Shown in pieces: positions 1 through 8,450 of a DNA stretch of 64,000 bases; position 1 is the first letter of the stretch; each line of letters opens with the position of its first letter. The notes below the pieces were generated by a model. It saw only the letters and a program-made list of their open reading frames with translations, ran no database searches and was not told where the DNA came from. A program made the translations under genes and the position numbers. Origin of the DNA: JBBQVS01 sp963792705 (GTDB lineage Bacteria > Chloroflexota > Ktedonobacteria > Ktedonobacterales > Ktedonobacteraceae). Where the stretch lies: positions 620,001 to 684,000 of the forward strand of contig CAWBXD010000012.1 of assembly GCA_963792705.1 (NCBI GenBank), in the 5' to 3' direction.

Positions 1-707
1 TCAAATATCTTGATCCTATTATTCACGCATCCGAAGAATTGGCAACGCTTGTCAGTACAGCACTTGAGGAACATGAATTTCCACTGCTCCTCGGCGGGGA
101 TCATAGTATCTCGCTTGGTTCTGTGAGTGGTGTTGCACATGTCTATAAGAATATTGGCGTTATCTGGGTTGATGCACATGCGGATTTCAATACTGATGTG
201 ACAACACCATCTGGCAATATTCATGGCATGATTCTCGCCGCCCTTGCTGGTATAGGTGATAACCGCCTTACGAACGCGGGTGGTTGGACGCCAAAGATTC
301 ATAAGGAAACTATCGTCATCCTGGGCGCACGTGACCTCGACATACAAGAGCAAGAGTTGTTGCGTACACACAATATTCATGTCTTCACTATGTCAGATAT
401 AGACCAGCGTGGTATGACCGATGTGATGAAAGAAGCCATCGCTATTGCAAGCCAGAATGACAATCCTATTCATCTCAGCTTGGACCTGGACTCGCTTGAT
501 CCACGCGAGGCTCCTGGAGTCGGCACACCTGTACGTGGCGGTCTAAGCTATCGTGAAGCGCATCTAGCAATGGAATTGGTAGCGGCCTCAAAGCGGCTTG
601 TTTCAATGGATGTTGTCGAGGTCAACCCCATTCTCGATAGTGAAAATACAACCGCCAAACTTGCAGTAGAGCTTATTCTTTCAGCATTGGGCAAGAAGAT
701 TCTGTAA
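1..707 (+). CDS. rocF: Arginase (ureohydrolase family), 5' end outside window
   Basis: Hydrolyses L-arginine to ornithine and urea with a binuclear Mn centre in the cytosol. The reading frame is open from the first complete codon at position 3, so the true start is upstream. Seen: GGDHSISLG, DAHADFN and SLDLDSLDP, which carry the metal ligands, plus SGNIHGM and GTPVRGGLSYREAH, which favour arginase over agmatinase. The C-terminus matches the usual family end. The gene is followed by a long palindrome and then ilvE on the same strand. Agmatinase or formiminoglutamase are the less likely alternatives. Confidence 0.85.
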   Translation, partial: KYLDPIIHASEELATLVSTALEEHEFPLLLGGDHSISLGSVSGVAHVYKNIGVIWVDAHADFNTDVTTPSGNIHGMILAALAGIGDNRLTNAGGWTPKIHKETIVILGARDLDIQEQELLRTHNIHVFTMSDIDQRGMTDVMKEAIAIASQNDNPIHLSLDLDSLDPREAPGVGTPVRGGLSYREAHLAMELVAASKRLVSMDVVEVNPILDSENTTAKLAVELILSALGKKIL

Positions 708-721
708 ATACGTCAGCATAC

Positions 722-789
722 ACAGCCAATCGGGAGTATTTTCCAGGATGCCTTTGTAGGCACCCTGGAAAATACTCCCGATTGGCTGT
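722..789. repeat. Long palindrome downstream of arginase
   Basis: Perfect 26-nt arms at 722-747 and 764-789, with a further TGCC/GGCA pairing inside. The loop region resembles that of the hairpin at 56059-56111 (TGCC..TTGTAGGCA). There is no T-run after the stem, so it could be a repeat element or mRNA 3'-end stabiliser rather than a classical terminator. Confidence 0.8.
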
Positions 790-854
790 ACTCATTACCT
801 CGTTCGTTGTCGTATACTATATTTTATACAAACAACCATCAAGAAGGAGGTATT

Positions 855-896
855 GTGATAAGTAGCGAAGACGCCACTTATCCTAACACATTATGA
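855..896 (+). CDS. 13-codon mini-cistron overlapping the ilvE start
   Basis: A GTG at 855 lies four bases after a perfect AAGGAGG (844-850). It opens a 13-codon frame (MISSEDATYPNTL) whose TGA stop at 894-896 overlaps the ilvE ATG at 893-895 as ATGA. The only strong Shine-Dalgarno in this leader belongs to the mini-cistron; ilvE itself has none at normal spacing. This suggests translational coupling. A small stem (857-863 with 876-882) lies inside the frame. The peptide is not rich in branched-chain residues, so classical attenuation is unlikely. Confidence 0.5.
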   Translation: MISSEDATYPNTL

Positions 897-1843
897 ACGC
901 AAAAGAACTATTTATGAATGGCGAGTTTATTCCCGCCGAACGTGGCGTCATCTCGGTACGCACACATGGTTTCGCCTATGGCACAGGCTGCTTTGAAGGT
1001 ATTCGCGGCTATTGGAACGCGGAAAATGAGCAGGTGTATCTGTTCCGACTACGAGAACATTATGAGCGGCTACAGCGTTCGTGCAAAATTCTGCAAATGT
1101 CGCTACCCTATACGGTTGACCAGTTAATTGATATCAGCACAGAATTAGTGCGACGCAATGGTCAACATGAGGATGTGTATTTACGTCCTGTGGTCTACAA
1201 AGGTGAAGAGATACTTGGTGTGCGTTTGCATGATCTTGCGGACCATTTTATCCTGACCTCTGAGCCACAAGGGAATTATGTTTCTTTGGAGGGGATGCGC
1301 TGCGGTGTTTCGTCCTGGCGTCGTCTTGATGATAACGCGCTACCTGCGCGTGCGAAGGTCACAGGTGGATATGTCAATGCGGCACTCGCCAAAAGTGAAG
1401 CACTTCAAAACGGCTTTGACGAGGCGATTATGCTCACTCACGATGGCAATGTCTCTGAGGGAAGCGCGGAAAACATCTTCCTGGTCTTCAATAACGAGTT
1501 GATCACTCCGGGCGCGACAGAAAATATTCTGTTAGGGATCACACGTGATACCGTTATCAAACTAGCACAGCGCGAGTTTGGGTATATCACACGCGAACAA
1601 AGTATAGATCGTACTGAACTCTATATTGCGGACGAAATGTTTTTGTGTGGTACGGGAGCACAAATAGCACCTGTAATCAACGTCGATCATCGGCCTATCG
1701 GTGATGGTACCATTGGTCCAATTGGGCGCAAGCTACAAGACCTCTACTTTGATGTAGTGCGTGGCAAGGTGCCAGAATACCGCGAACAGTGGTGTACTCC
1801 TGTGTATGCCAAGGTGCCTCAGCATAGTGAGGCTATTGATTAA
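893..1843 (+). CDS. ilvE: Branched-chain amino acid aminotransferase
   Basis: PLP enzyme of fold type IV that transfers the amino group between Leu/Ile/Val and 2-oxoglutarate, the last step of branched-chain synthesis. The 316-residue length is normal. Seen: FEGIRGYW near the N-terminus, YLRPVVYKG, the catalytic lysine region ARAKVTGGYVNAALAK, and GSAENIFLV for cofactor binding. The ATG at 893 gives the canonical N-terminus but lacks its own ribosome site; it overlaps the stop of a 13-codon upstream frame. A bidirectional terminator follows. D-amino-acid transaminase and aminodeoxychorismate lyase are homologous, but the motifs fit IlvE better. Confidence 0.93.
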   Translation: MNAKELFMNGEFIPAERGVISVRTHGFAYGTGCFEGIRGYWNAENEQVYLFRLREHYERLQRSCKILQMSLPYTVDQLIDISTELVRRNGQHEDVYLRPVVYKGEEILGVRLHDLADHFILTSEPQGNYVSLEGMRCGVSSWRRLDDNALPARAKVTGGYVNAALAKSEALQNGFDEAIMLTHDGNVSEGSAENIFLVFNNELITPGATENILLGITRDTVIKLAQREFGYITREQSIDRTELYIADEMFLCGTGAQIAPVINVDHRPIGDGTIGPIGRKLQDLYFDVVRGKVPEYREQWCTPVYAKVPQHSEAID

Positions 1844-1854
1844 ATTCTTTATAT

Positions 1855-1896
1855 AAAAACAAAGAGAGAACAAGCATCCCGTCTCTCTTTGTTTTT
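1855..1896. terminator. Bidirectional terminator between ilvE and the Uma2 gene
   Basis: Stem 1855-1869 with 1882-1896. Both outer arms are A5/T5, so either strand gives a GC-poor stem ending in a U-run. It serves ilvE (plus) and the Uma2-family gene (minus), which converge here. Confidence 0.85.
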
Positions 1897-1904
1897 ATTC
1901 CTCG

Positions 1905-2507
1905 CTATACTTCACCTTCAGTATCGTCTATTCGCTCCAACACACTAGAATTTCTATAAAACGCAGTAAATGGTATGCGAACACCGATACTTGTTAGCTC
2001 TATCTCATCGCTCGGTGCATATGCTTGGTACGTCCATAGATGTGATGTACGACGAAAAACTTCTATGGCTTGATACTCTGTGTCGATAAGGACGTACTCC
2101 TGAATGTATGGACATGCCTGATAGTAGCCAAATTTTTTCCCCCTATCATATGCTTCGGTAGATTCTGAGAGCACCTCGACAATAACACTTGGGAAACGTA
2201 CCTCTTTTTTTCCAGTCGGCTGATCCTGCTCATTGCATGTGACCGACGCATCGGGATAAGTATATCGTTTAGAAGAGAGACGTGTTGCAGCATCAGAGTT
2301 ATAGACGTAGCATTGCTTATCGGCGGTCAAAAGTGCATTTTCAAGAGCAAAACAAGCATTCAGGCTAATGCGAGAATGGTTAAGGCTGCCACCAGACATC
2401 GCATAGACGCGCCCATCTATATACTCATGCTTCACATCGTGACTGTTTCGTTCCAGTTCTCTCCACTCGTCCACACTTATTTGTTGTTGTGATGAATGGG
2501 CATTCAT
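1905..2507 (-). CDS. Uma2-family (DUF820) putative endonuclease
   Basis: About 200 residues with the PD-(D/E)XK-like Uma2 fold: KHEYIDGRVYAMSGGS near the N-terminus, YPDASVTC in the centre, then FPSVIVEVLSEST and YDRGKKFGYYQ, which carry the acidic and lysine residues of the putative active site. The biological role of this family is unknown; copies are abundant in cyanobacteria and Chloroflexota. An in-frame start exists upstream at 2582, but the ATG at 2507 has AGGCGAGG at good spacing and lies downstream of a plausible promoter, so it is preferred. It converges on ilvE across a shared terminator. Confidence 0.85.
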   Translation of the reverse strand: MNAHSSQQQISVDEWRELERNSHDVKHEYIDGRVYAMSGGSLNHSRISLNACFALENALLTADKQCYVYNSDAATRLSSKRYTYPDASVTCNEQDQPTGKKEVRFPSVIVEVLSESTEAYDRGKKFGYYQACPYIQEYVLIDTEYQAIEVFRRTSHLWTYQAYAPSDEIELTSIGVRIPFTAFYRNSSVLERIDDTEGEV

Positions 2508-2552
2508 GAATACCTCGCCTTTTTTCGTAGCAACAATTTTCATTCGGTGCTT

Positions 2553-2582
2553 AGTATAATACAACGTAAGCTCATTCATCAA
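2553..2582 (-). promoter_or_regulatory. Candidate promoter of the Uma2-family gene
   Basis: On the minus strand, TTGATG (2582-2577) and TATACT (2558-2553) are separated by 18 bp. The predicted transcript starts near 2546, so the longer in-frame start at 2582 would be excluded. Match is moderate. Confidence 0.45.
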
Positions 2583-2730
2583 GGGAACGCTTTAAGCAAC
2601 GGTTTAGAAGCGGTACATGCTTACCTAGTAGTTGTATATGAAGAGGCCGTATCATCAACCAGGAGCCTCCTAAAGCCTCTCACTATCTCAGCCAGTACTT
2701 GTTTATTAATGTATCATATTCGCATAGCTG

Positions 2731-2782
2731 TAAAAAGGCTGGCATACACAATCCAACGAGATTGTGTATGCCAGCCTTTTTA
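2731..2782. terminator. Terminator at the end of the ribosomal super-operon
   Basis: Perfect 23-bp stem (2731-2753 with 2760-2782), 6-nt loop, A5/T5 at the stem base on both strands. It lies 22 bp beyond the rpsI stop and closes the minus-strand ribosomal gene run. Confidence 0.9.
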
Positions 2783-2803
2783 TGTAAGCAATTTCAAAAA
2801 GTA

Positions 2804-3214
2804 TTAGCGTTTTGTGTACTGTGGAGCCTTACGGGCACGCTTCAAACCTGGCTTCTTACGTTCCTTCATACGGGGGTCACGTGTGAGGTAGCCAGCTCTA
2901 CGGAGGGCGAGTTTGAACTCAGGGTTCATACGCAGTAGAGCACGAGCGAGCGCATGACGGATAGCACCAGCCTGTCCAGCAGTGCCACCACCAAGAACAC
3001 GAATTGTCATGTTATAGGTGTTGTCAATATCAACGGCACGCATTGGTGCTGCGATGACGGCTAGAAGCGCGTCACGCTGCCCAAAATAGGCTGACGCTGT
3101 TTTGCCATTGACTTCGATATTGCCATCGCCATTTGGGAAGAGGCGCACACGAGCAACGGCTGTCTTGCGGCGTCCCATTCCATAGTAGTATTCACCTTTA
3201 ATGGTATCGACCAA
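2804..3214 (-). CDS. rpsI: 30S ribosomal protein S9
   Basis: Small-subunit protein whose C-terminal tail reaches the P-site tRNA. 136 residues; YYYGMGRRKTAVARVRL at the N-terminus and the basic KARKAPQYTKR end are diagnostic. The start appears to be TTG at 3214, seven bases after GAGGAG. It follows rplM by 17 bp, the usual L13-S9 pair, and is the last gene of the super-operon before the terminator. Confidence 0.96.
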   Translation of the reverse strand: MVDTIKGEYYYGMGRRKTAVARVRLFPNGDGNIEVNGKTASAYFGQRDALLAVIAAPMRAVDIDNTYNMTIRVLGGGTAGQAGAIRHALARALLRMNPEFKLALRRAGYLTRDPRMKERKKPGLKRARKAPQYTKR

Positions 3215-3231
3215 CGGAGTTCTCCTCTTGC

Positions 3232-3711
3232 TTATTTGGCCTCGGTGGTCTCAACCGATGGCTTCTTCAACAATGCCTCTGGCCCCGTCCACATTATGGG
3301 CTTTTGGGCCGCGTGTGGATGTTCGGTACCAGCATAGACCTTTAAACGTTTCATGATGTCGGCACCCAAGCGGTTGTGCATCACCATACCGCGCACGGCA
3401 TGAATGACAGCACGCTCTGGATACTTACCCTCGATGGTCTGACGGAGTGTTGTCTTCTTCAAACCGCCAGGATACTGGCTATGGCGATAGTAGATTTTCT
3501 GTTCCATACGATTGCCAGTGACAGCAATTTTGTCGGCATTGATAACAATCACAAAGTCTCCCGTTGGAAGATTGGGTGTGAATGTTGGTTTGTGTTTACC
3601 ACGCAGAATCTGTGCGATCTGCGAAGCGACACGACCAAGAATCTGCCCTTCAGCGTCGATGATATACCACTGAGGGTTCATATCACCTGCTCTTGCAGTA
3701 TATGTCTTCAT
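3232..3711 (-). CDS. rplM: 50S ribosomal protein L13
   Basis: Early-assembly 23S rRNA-binding protein. 159 residues with WYIIDAEGQILGRVAS, YYRHSQYPGGLK, RAVIHAVRGMVMHNRLG and LKVYAGTEHPH; slightly longer than usual because of a C-terminal tail (KKPSVETTEAK). Its ATG overlaps the truA stop as ATGA, which indicates translational coupling. Confidence 0.96.
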   Translation of the reverse strand: MKTYTARAGDMNPQWYIIDAEGQILGRVASQIAQILRGKHKPTFTPNLPTGDFVIVINADKIAVTGNRMEQKIYYRHSQYPGGLKKTTLRQTIEGKYPERAVIHAVRGMVMHNRLGADIMKRLKVYAGTEHPHAAQKPIMWTGPEALLKKPSVETTEAK

Positions 3712-4502
3712 GTGTTTGTCTCTCCAAACTCTTCAGGATACTCAACTCGTACCAGACATAGCCCATGTGGTGGTGCTGCTGGTCCAGGGTGCGTTTTTTC
3801 CGCACGTTGCACAATACTCGCAAATTCATTCAGGCAGAGACGGTCCTGCCCAACCAATAGTAACGTTCCAACCATTCTGCGAACCATGCCTGTCAGGAAC
3901 CCGTCCGCAGTAAAATCATAATAGATAAGACGTGCATCTTCTTCTGATCGAGTGCAACGTGCCTCTATCATGGTACGCACACAGGAATGTGGTCCTGGTC
4001 GCATCGGATTTGTCTCATCAGGACTTCGTCCAAATGCTGCAAAGTCTTTGCGCCCCAGTAAGAACTGACATGCCTCCTGCATCCGTGCCACATCGAGCGT
4101 AAGTGGACGATGATAACTGTAGCGTACACGTAGCGGTGTTGGTGCGCCATCATTCCACACGGTATAACGATAGGACCGACTCTTTGCGCTAAAACGTGAG
4201 TGGAAACGCTCTTCAGCCTCTCTCGTCCAACGCACCGCTACTGATTTCGGTAGCACTGCATTGAGTGCTCTCTGCCATACCTCAGGAGTCAAGTGCGAGT
4301 GAGTACGAAAGTTTACTACTTGTCCACTCGCATGTACTCCAGCATCAGTACGACCTGCTCCATGTATCACCGATAGTTCGCCCGAAACCTGGACGATTGC
4401 CGCCTCCAGTACACCTTGCACAGTTCGCCCATGTGCATCAGGTTGGCGTTGAAAGCCATGATACTCGGTACCATCGTACTCAATGCCGCACGCGATGTTC
4501 AT
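3708..4502 (-). CDS. truA: tRNA pseudouridine(38-40) synthase TruA
   Basis: Isomerises uridines 38-40 in the tRNA anticodon arm. 264 residues. The catalytic aspartate is in GAGRTDAGVHASGQ; YDGTEYHGFQRQ and FTADGFLTGMVRRMVG are also family motifs. It lies between rplQ and rplM, a common bacterial arrangement, and overlaps rplM by four bases. A palindromic repeat fills the spacer upstream. Confidence 0.96.
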   Translation of the reverse strand: MNIACGIEYDGTEYHGFQRQPDAHGRTVQGVLEAAIVQVSGELSVIHGAGRTDAGVHASGQVVNFRTHSHLTPEVWQRALNAVLPKSVAVRWTREAEERFHSRFSAKSRSYRYTVWNDGAPTPLRVRYSYHRPLTLDVARMQEACQFLLGRKDFAAFGRSPDETNPMRPGPHSCVRTMIEARCTRSEEDARLIYYDFTADGFLTGMVRRMVGTLLLVGQDRLCLNEFASIVQRAEKTHPGPAAPPHGLCLVRVEYPEEFGETNT

Positions 4503-4512
4503 GACCTACCCC

Positions 4513-4581
4513 TGTAGGGACCAATGTATCGCGTCCTCTTCACATGTGATTACCGAGAAGGACGCGATGAGTAATCCCTTA
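4513..4581. repeat. Palindromic element, family P1, copy 1 (degenerate)
   Basis: Arms at 4513-4537 (TGTAGGGACCAATGTATCGC..) and 4559-4581 (..GCGATGAGTAATCCCTTA). It fills almost the whole rplQ-truA spacer. It is related to copies at 36563, 53437 and 58860 and to the coding copies at 51302-51690. Confidence 0.75.
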
Positions 4582-4583
4582 TA

Positions 4584-5210
4584 TTATACAAGCGCGATCT
4601 GAGCAATGTCGGCTGCATCACCTTTACGTTTACCGAGCTTGGTGATACGTGTGTAACCACCAGGTCGATTAACGTAGCGAGGCGCAAGTTCGTCAAACAT
4701 CTTCTTTACAACCAGTTCGTCAGGTAGCGCACTTAAAATGGTACGACGAGCATGTAGCTCAATCACCATTGCACGATAGGCGGCTTGTAGTGCCTTCTCT
4801 GCATCGTCCTCGTTTGAGATAATGCGTAGCAGCTCCTCGCGGCGCGCTTTTTGCTTATCTTCAACGAACTTACGTCCTTTGTCAGTGAGTGGTGCTTTTA
4901 GCTGCTCTAAACGCTCTTCGTTTGTTGCGACCTGCGTCTTGAGAGAGAAGCGGCCACGACGAGCGAAGGCGAGAACTTTCTCAGCCTTGTCATCATCATT
5001 TACAATGGACTTCAAGTGTGCCTGGGCAGCGATACGGCCCTTCACAGCGGTATCAATCAACTTCTCGACCTCCGCGCGAATGGCGCGGGCGCGAGCTTCA
5101 GTTGTCTCAATACGATCATAACGGATAAGGCCAGCCATCAAGTTACGACGTGCGGAACGACGGCGTGGCTCTGGCATGCTTAAGCGATTGCCAGCAATTC
5201 TATGCCTCAA
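4584..5210 (-). CDS. rplQ: 50S ribosomal protein L17, with large internal insertion
   Basis: Large-subunit protein near the exit tunnel. It has the L17 N-terminus (MRHRIAGNRLSMP, RNLMAGLIRYDRIETT) and C-terminus (ELAPRYVNRPGGYTRI, KLGKRKGDAADIAQI). At 208 residues it is far longer than the usual 115-130; a charged, Lys/Glu-rich segment of about 80-90 residues is inserted in the middle. The start is TTG at 5210, six bases after GGAGG that lies in the 3' end of rpoA. The one-base gap to rpoA suggests coupling. Confidence 0.93.
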   Translation of the reverse strand: MRHRIAGNRLSMPEPRRRSARRNLMAGLIRYDRIETTEARARAIRAEVEKLIDTAVKGRIAAQAHLKSIVNDDDKAEKVLAFARRGRFSLKTQVATNEERLEQLKAPLTDKGRKFVEDKQKARREELLRIISNEDDAEKALQAAYRAMVIELHARRTILSALPDELVVKKMFDELAPRYVNRPGGYTRITKLGKRKGDAADIAQIALV

Positions 5211-5211
5211 C

Positions 5212-6192
5212 TTAATCCTCCAATTCGCCGTCGCCGTCTACAGCAGCTCCGACAGTGCTTTTCCCTGGACTGGGCAAGAAGTTTCGTTGGAGTAACCGCT
5301 CCTGTAGCTCTTGCAGACTCTTCTCACCAAAATTTCGTACACCGAGGAGGTCTTCCTCGTTCATTGAAAGCACCTGACCAACTTTTGTGATGTTACTGCG
5401 TTTGAGACAATTGTATGCACGAACAGAAAGGTCAAGTTCCTCAATAGGTGTTTCGTAAATCTTGGGCGGAATGGGCAAGCTGCTCAGAGGTGGTTTCTCG
5501 ATCTCTTGCACCGTAGCGCGATAATTGGCGAGCAGTGTGAAGTGCCGCACCAGGATATCTGCGCTCTGACGTAACGCCTCATCTGGTGTGATGGTACCGT
5601 CGGTTGTTACATCCATCACAATTTTATCGAAATTGGTCATCTGCCCGACACGCGTGTGTTCAACCGTATAATTAGCCTTCTGCACAGGTGTATAGATAGC
5701 ATCAACCGGAATGACTCCAATGGGCTGGTCATCTTTTGAATCGGCGGGGATATAACCTCGACCAGTCTCAACCACCAGTTCCATTTCGAGTCGCGCATTC
5801 TCGTTGTCCAGTGTAGCAATATGGAGTTCGGGATTGACGATCTCCACTGTGCTTGGGGCAACGATATCCGCAGCAGTCACCTCACGCTCGCCGCTAATTT
5901 CCAGGCGCATCGACACGGGATGGTCTGAAAAGCAACGGAGGCGCAGGTTTTTTATATTTAACACGATATCAGTCACATCCTCCACAACGTTGGGGATGTC
6001 TTGAAACTCGTGTTGTACACCCTCGATCCGAATAGAAGTCACGGCAGCACCAGGAAGTGACGAAAGCAACACACGTCGTAACGAGTTGCCAAGCGTCATT
6101 CCGTACCCCGCCTCTAACGGCTCAATATCATAGCTCGCATAATTTCCCTGTGTTTTTGTGTTTTTAATGCGAGGCAGAGCAATATCTAGCAA
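5212..6192 (-). CDS. rpoA: RNA polymerase alpha subunit
   Basis: Assembles the polymerase and contacts UP elements and activators. 326 residues. N-terminal domain with YDIEPLEAGYGMTLGNSLR and RVLLSSLPGAAVTSI; C-terminal domain with LDLSVRAYNCLKRSNI and LLGVRNFGEKSLQEL. The start that matches the family is TTG at 6192 (M-L-D-I), with only a modest upstream purine tract. It ends in an acidic tail that also encodes the rplQ ribosome site. Confidence 0.97.
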   Translation of the reverse strand: MLDIALPRIKNTKTQGNYASYDIEPLEAGYGMTLGNSLRRVLLSSLPGAAVTSIRIEGVQHEFQDIPNVVEDVTDIVLNIKNLRLRCFSDHPVSMRLEISGEREVTAADIVAPSTVEIVNPELHIATLDNENARLEMELVVETGRGYIPADSKDDQPIGVIPVDAIYTPVQKANYTVEHTRVGQMTNFDKIVMDVTTDGTITPDEALRQSADILVRHFTLLANYRATVQEIEKPPLSSLPIPPKIYETPIEELDLSVRAYNCLKRSNITKVGQVLSMNEEDLLGVRNFGEKSLQELQERLLQRNFLPSPGKSTVGAAVDGDGELED

Positions 6193-6240
6193 GGTTCTAA
6201 CCCGCCTTTCTTTTTCTACCGCTCTTTAATAGTTACATAT

Positions 6241-6260
6241 GGGTTTGATATATCACACCC
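6241..6260. repeat. 20-nt palindrome, family R2 (rpsD-rpoA spacer)
   Basis: GGGTTTGATATATCACACCC, an imperfect inverted repeat with one mismatch per arm. It is one of six or more close copies in spacers of the ribosomal operon. Confidence 0.7.
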
Positions 6261-6300
6261 TGTCGGTAGTCCAAGAGTTCTTCGTCTACTTCCAGCAAGA

Positions 6301-6927
6301 TTAGCGCTGGTAGAATTCAACCACCATCTGCTCATCAAATGGCAGTTCGAGGTCTGTGCGCGAAGGTATGGTAATAACACGACCGCTCATCGCGTTGATA
6401 TCTAGGCTTAACCAAGTAGGTACGCCCTTCTGTGCCAACAGCAATGCACGAGTCTTAAAGTATTCCAGGCCCTTGCTGCGGTCACGCAACGTGATCACAT
6501 CATTAGGCTTTGCAATAAAGGATGGAATGTCTGTTTTGCGACCATTGACTGCAAAGTGCCCATGATTGACAATCTGACGAGCCTGAGCGCGTGAGTCAGC
6601 AAAGCCCATGCGATACACCAGGTTGTCCAGACGCATCTCAAGAATTTGCAGTAAGTTCTCACTGGTCTTGCCAGGACGACGTGCGGCAGCACCAAAGTGT
6701 TTGCGGAACTGACGCTCCAACACACCATAGGTACGACGTACACGCTGCTTCTCGCGCAACTGCTTTGCGTAGCCGGACTCTTTACGAGCACGACTCGCGC
6801 CATGCTGTCCAGGCTTGGTATTGCGGCGTTCAAGTGTGCATTTTGTCAAGCACTTGTCGCCCTTTAGAAAAAGTTTAACCCCCTCACGTCTGCATAGCTT
6901 GCAGACGGGGCCGGTATAACGCGCCAT
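6301..6927 (-). CDS. rpsD: 30S ribosomal protein S4, zinc-binding type
   Basis: Primary 16S rRNA-binding protein and an mRNA-entry helicase component. 208 residues. The N-terminus has CKLCRREG and CLTKC, the four-cysteine Zn form of S4. The S4 RNA-binding domain follows (RLDNLVYRMGFADSRAQARQ, VNHGHFAVNG). It lies between rpsK and rpoA as in the classical alpha operon. Confidence 0.96.
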   Translation of the reverse strand: MARYTGPVCKLCRREGVKLFLKGDKCLTKCTLERRNTKPGQHGASRARKESGYAKQLREKQRVRRTYGVLERQFRKHFGAAARRPGKTSENLLQILEMRLDNLVYRMGFADSRAQARQIVNHGHFAVNGRKTDIPSFIAKPNDVITLRDRSKGLEYFKTRALLLAQKGVPTWLSLDINAMSGRVITIPSRTDLELPFDEQMVVEFYQR

Positions 6928-6984
6928 CTAGTTGAATCCTCCTCACACGCTGCACGTGTGACACAATGCTGTTCCCCTGATGGG

Positions 6985-7389
6985 TTACACGCGCCGTCTC
7001 TTCGGTGGGCGGCATCCATTGTGTGGAATAGGTGTGACATCAGTAATTGAGGTGACAGCGAGACCAGAGGTCTGCAAAGAGCGAATCGCGGCCTCACGAC
7101 CGGACCCAGGACCCTTGACGTACACGTCTACCTGGCGTAGGCCATGCTCCATTGCCTTGCGTGCCGCCACTTCTGCCGTGACCTGCGCTGCATAAGGAGT
7201 GCTTTTACGCGAACCTTTGAATCCCTGACCGCCAGCACTGCCCCAGGAAAGCACGTTTCCATTGGGGTCGGTGAGAGTCACGATAGTATTATTAAATGTT
7301 GCCTGAATATGGGCATGTCCACGCGGAACAGACTTGCGTTCACGCCGCCTTACTTTGCCCGCGCCTGTTGGCTTTTTCTTGTCTGCCAT
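6985..7389 (-). CDS. rpsK: 30S ribosomal protein S11
   Basis: Platform protein of the small subunit. 134 residues; GHAHIQATFNNTIVTLTDP, SAGGQGFKGSRKSTPYAAQ, GPGSGREAAIRSL and the basic GCRPPKRRRV end. ATG start at 7389. It follows rpsM by 26 bp. Confidence 0.97.
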   Translation of the reverse strand: MADKKKPTGAGKVRRRERKSVPRGHAHIQATFNNTIVTLTDPNGNVLSWGSAGGQGFKGSRKSTPYAAQVTAEVAARKAMEHGLRQVDVYVKGPGSGREAAIRSLQTSGLAVTSITDVTPIPHNGCRPPKRRRV

Positions 7390-7415
7390 GCTTACAAATC
7401 CTCTCCGACGTTACG

Positions 7416-7799
7416 TTACTTCTTCGCTGCGGCCTTTTTCTTGCCAGCAACCGTTCGTTTTGGTCCACGACGTGTACGTGCGTTTGTGCGCGTTCGTTGT
7501 CCACGCAATGGCAGGTTACGACGGTGACGCATGCCACGATAGCATCCGATTTCAATGAGCCGCTTGATATTCAAATCTACTTCACGGCGCAGGTCGCCCT
7601 CAACCTTGTGTTCGCGGTCAATGACCTCACGAAGGCGGTTAACCTCTTCCTCGGTCAGATTCTTTACCCTGGTATCAGGGTTAATGCGTGTTCGTTCCAG
7701 GATTTTGCGGCTCGTGGTCAGCCCAATCCCAAAAATGTAGCACAGCGAAATCTCCACGCGCTTCTCTCGTGGAATGTCAACGCCGGCGATTCTAGCCAT
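7416..7799 (-). CDS. rpsM: 30S ribosomal protein S13
   Basis: Head protein contacting the P-site tRNA and L5. 127 residues; ARIAGVDIPREKRVEISL, the helix-hairpin-helix region YIFGIGLTTSRKIL, and RGMRHRRNLPLRGQRT followed by a Lys/Ala-rich tail. ATG at 7799. Confidence 0.97.
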   Translation of the reverse strand: MARIAGVDIPREKRVEISLCYIFGIGLTTSRKILERTRINPDTRVKNLTEEEVNRLREVIDREHKVEGDLRREVDLNIKRLIEIGCYRGMRHRRNLPLRGQRTRTNARTRRGPKRTVAGKKKAAAKK

Positions 7800-7843
7800 C
7801 TTTTCCTCCAGCTTTCAGTCCTGTAAGACGATAAGAAAATGTC

Positions 7844-7960
7844 TTACCCTTGTTTCTGTTTATGCTTTGGATCTTTGCTACAGATCACCATCACAACGCG
7901 GTTGCGGCGGATCACCTTGCAACCATCACAACGTGGTTTTACTGAGGCTCGCACTTTCAT
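7844..7960 (-). CDS. rpmJ: 50S ribosomal protein L36
   Basis: 38 residues starting MKVRASVKPRCDGCKVIRR and ending in KDPKHKQKQG. The Zn ligands C11, C14, C27 and H33 are all present, so this is the classical zinc form. ATG at 7960, stop at 7844-7846. It sits between infA and rpsM, its standard place. The 223-bp spacer to infA shows no convincing promoter. Confidence 0.95.
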   Translation of the reverse strand: MKVRASVKPRCDGCKVIRRNRVVMVICSKDPKHKQKQG

Positions 7961-8183
7961 GGTTGCCCTCCTCTGGTTTTACAGGTCACGTAGATCGTTT
8001 TAAAAGATTTATTGCGATCAATGAGACAAAACAAATTACACATCAAAACGAACGAAGGCCGAAGAATATATTCTCCAGCGACCTTCCTTCCTCACGCGGT
8101 CTATTCCCAGTCAACGGATACTCATTTAAGAGAAAAGGAATGGAGAAGGATGCTCTACTCGCTATCCCACGATCCTCACGGAC

Positions 8184-8405
8184 TTAAGATCGCGGACGAT
8201 AGGTGATGCGTCCTCGTGTCAGGTCATAGGGGGATAGCACAACCCGCACCTTGTCACCTGGCACGATACGAATAAAGTTCATACGCATTTTTCCTGAGAG
8301 GATTGCTAGAACTTCATGCTCCTCGTCGATCTGAACTTTAAACATAGCGTTAGGGAGGGCCTCAATCACTTTACCCTCTACCTCAATCTCATCCTTCTTT
8401 GCCAT
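8184..8405 (-). CDS. infA: Translation initiation factor IF-1
   Basis: S1-fold factor that binds the A site during initiation. 73 residues; KDEIEVEGKVIEALPNAMFK, GKMRMNFIRIVPGDKV and YDLTRGRITYR. Full normal length. It has a likely promoter of its own upstream (extended -10 at 8483-8488), separated from map by a hairpin. Confidence 0.97.
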   Translation of the reverse strand: MAKKDEIEVEGKVIEALPNAMFKVQIDEEHEVLAILSGKMRMNFIRIVPGDKVRVVLSPYDLTRGRITYRPRS

Positions 8406-8450
8406 TAGTATCCTTTCCCTAGTAATGGGGTTAACAGAAAGTACAAAAGG

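Noticed and set aside
2508..2730. Possible small gene or tRNA between rpsI terminator and the Uma2 gene
   Set aside because: No cloverleaf, no coding signal; only a promoter-like sequence for the Uma2 gene.
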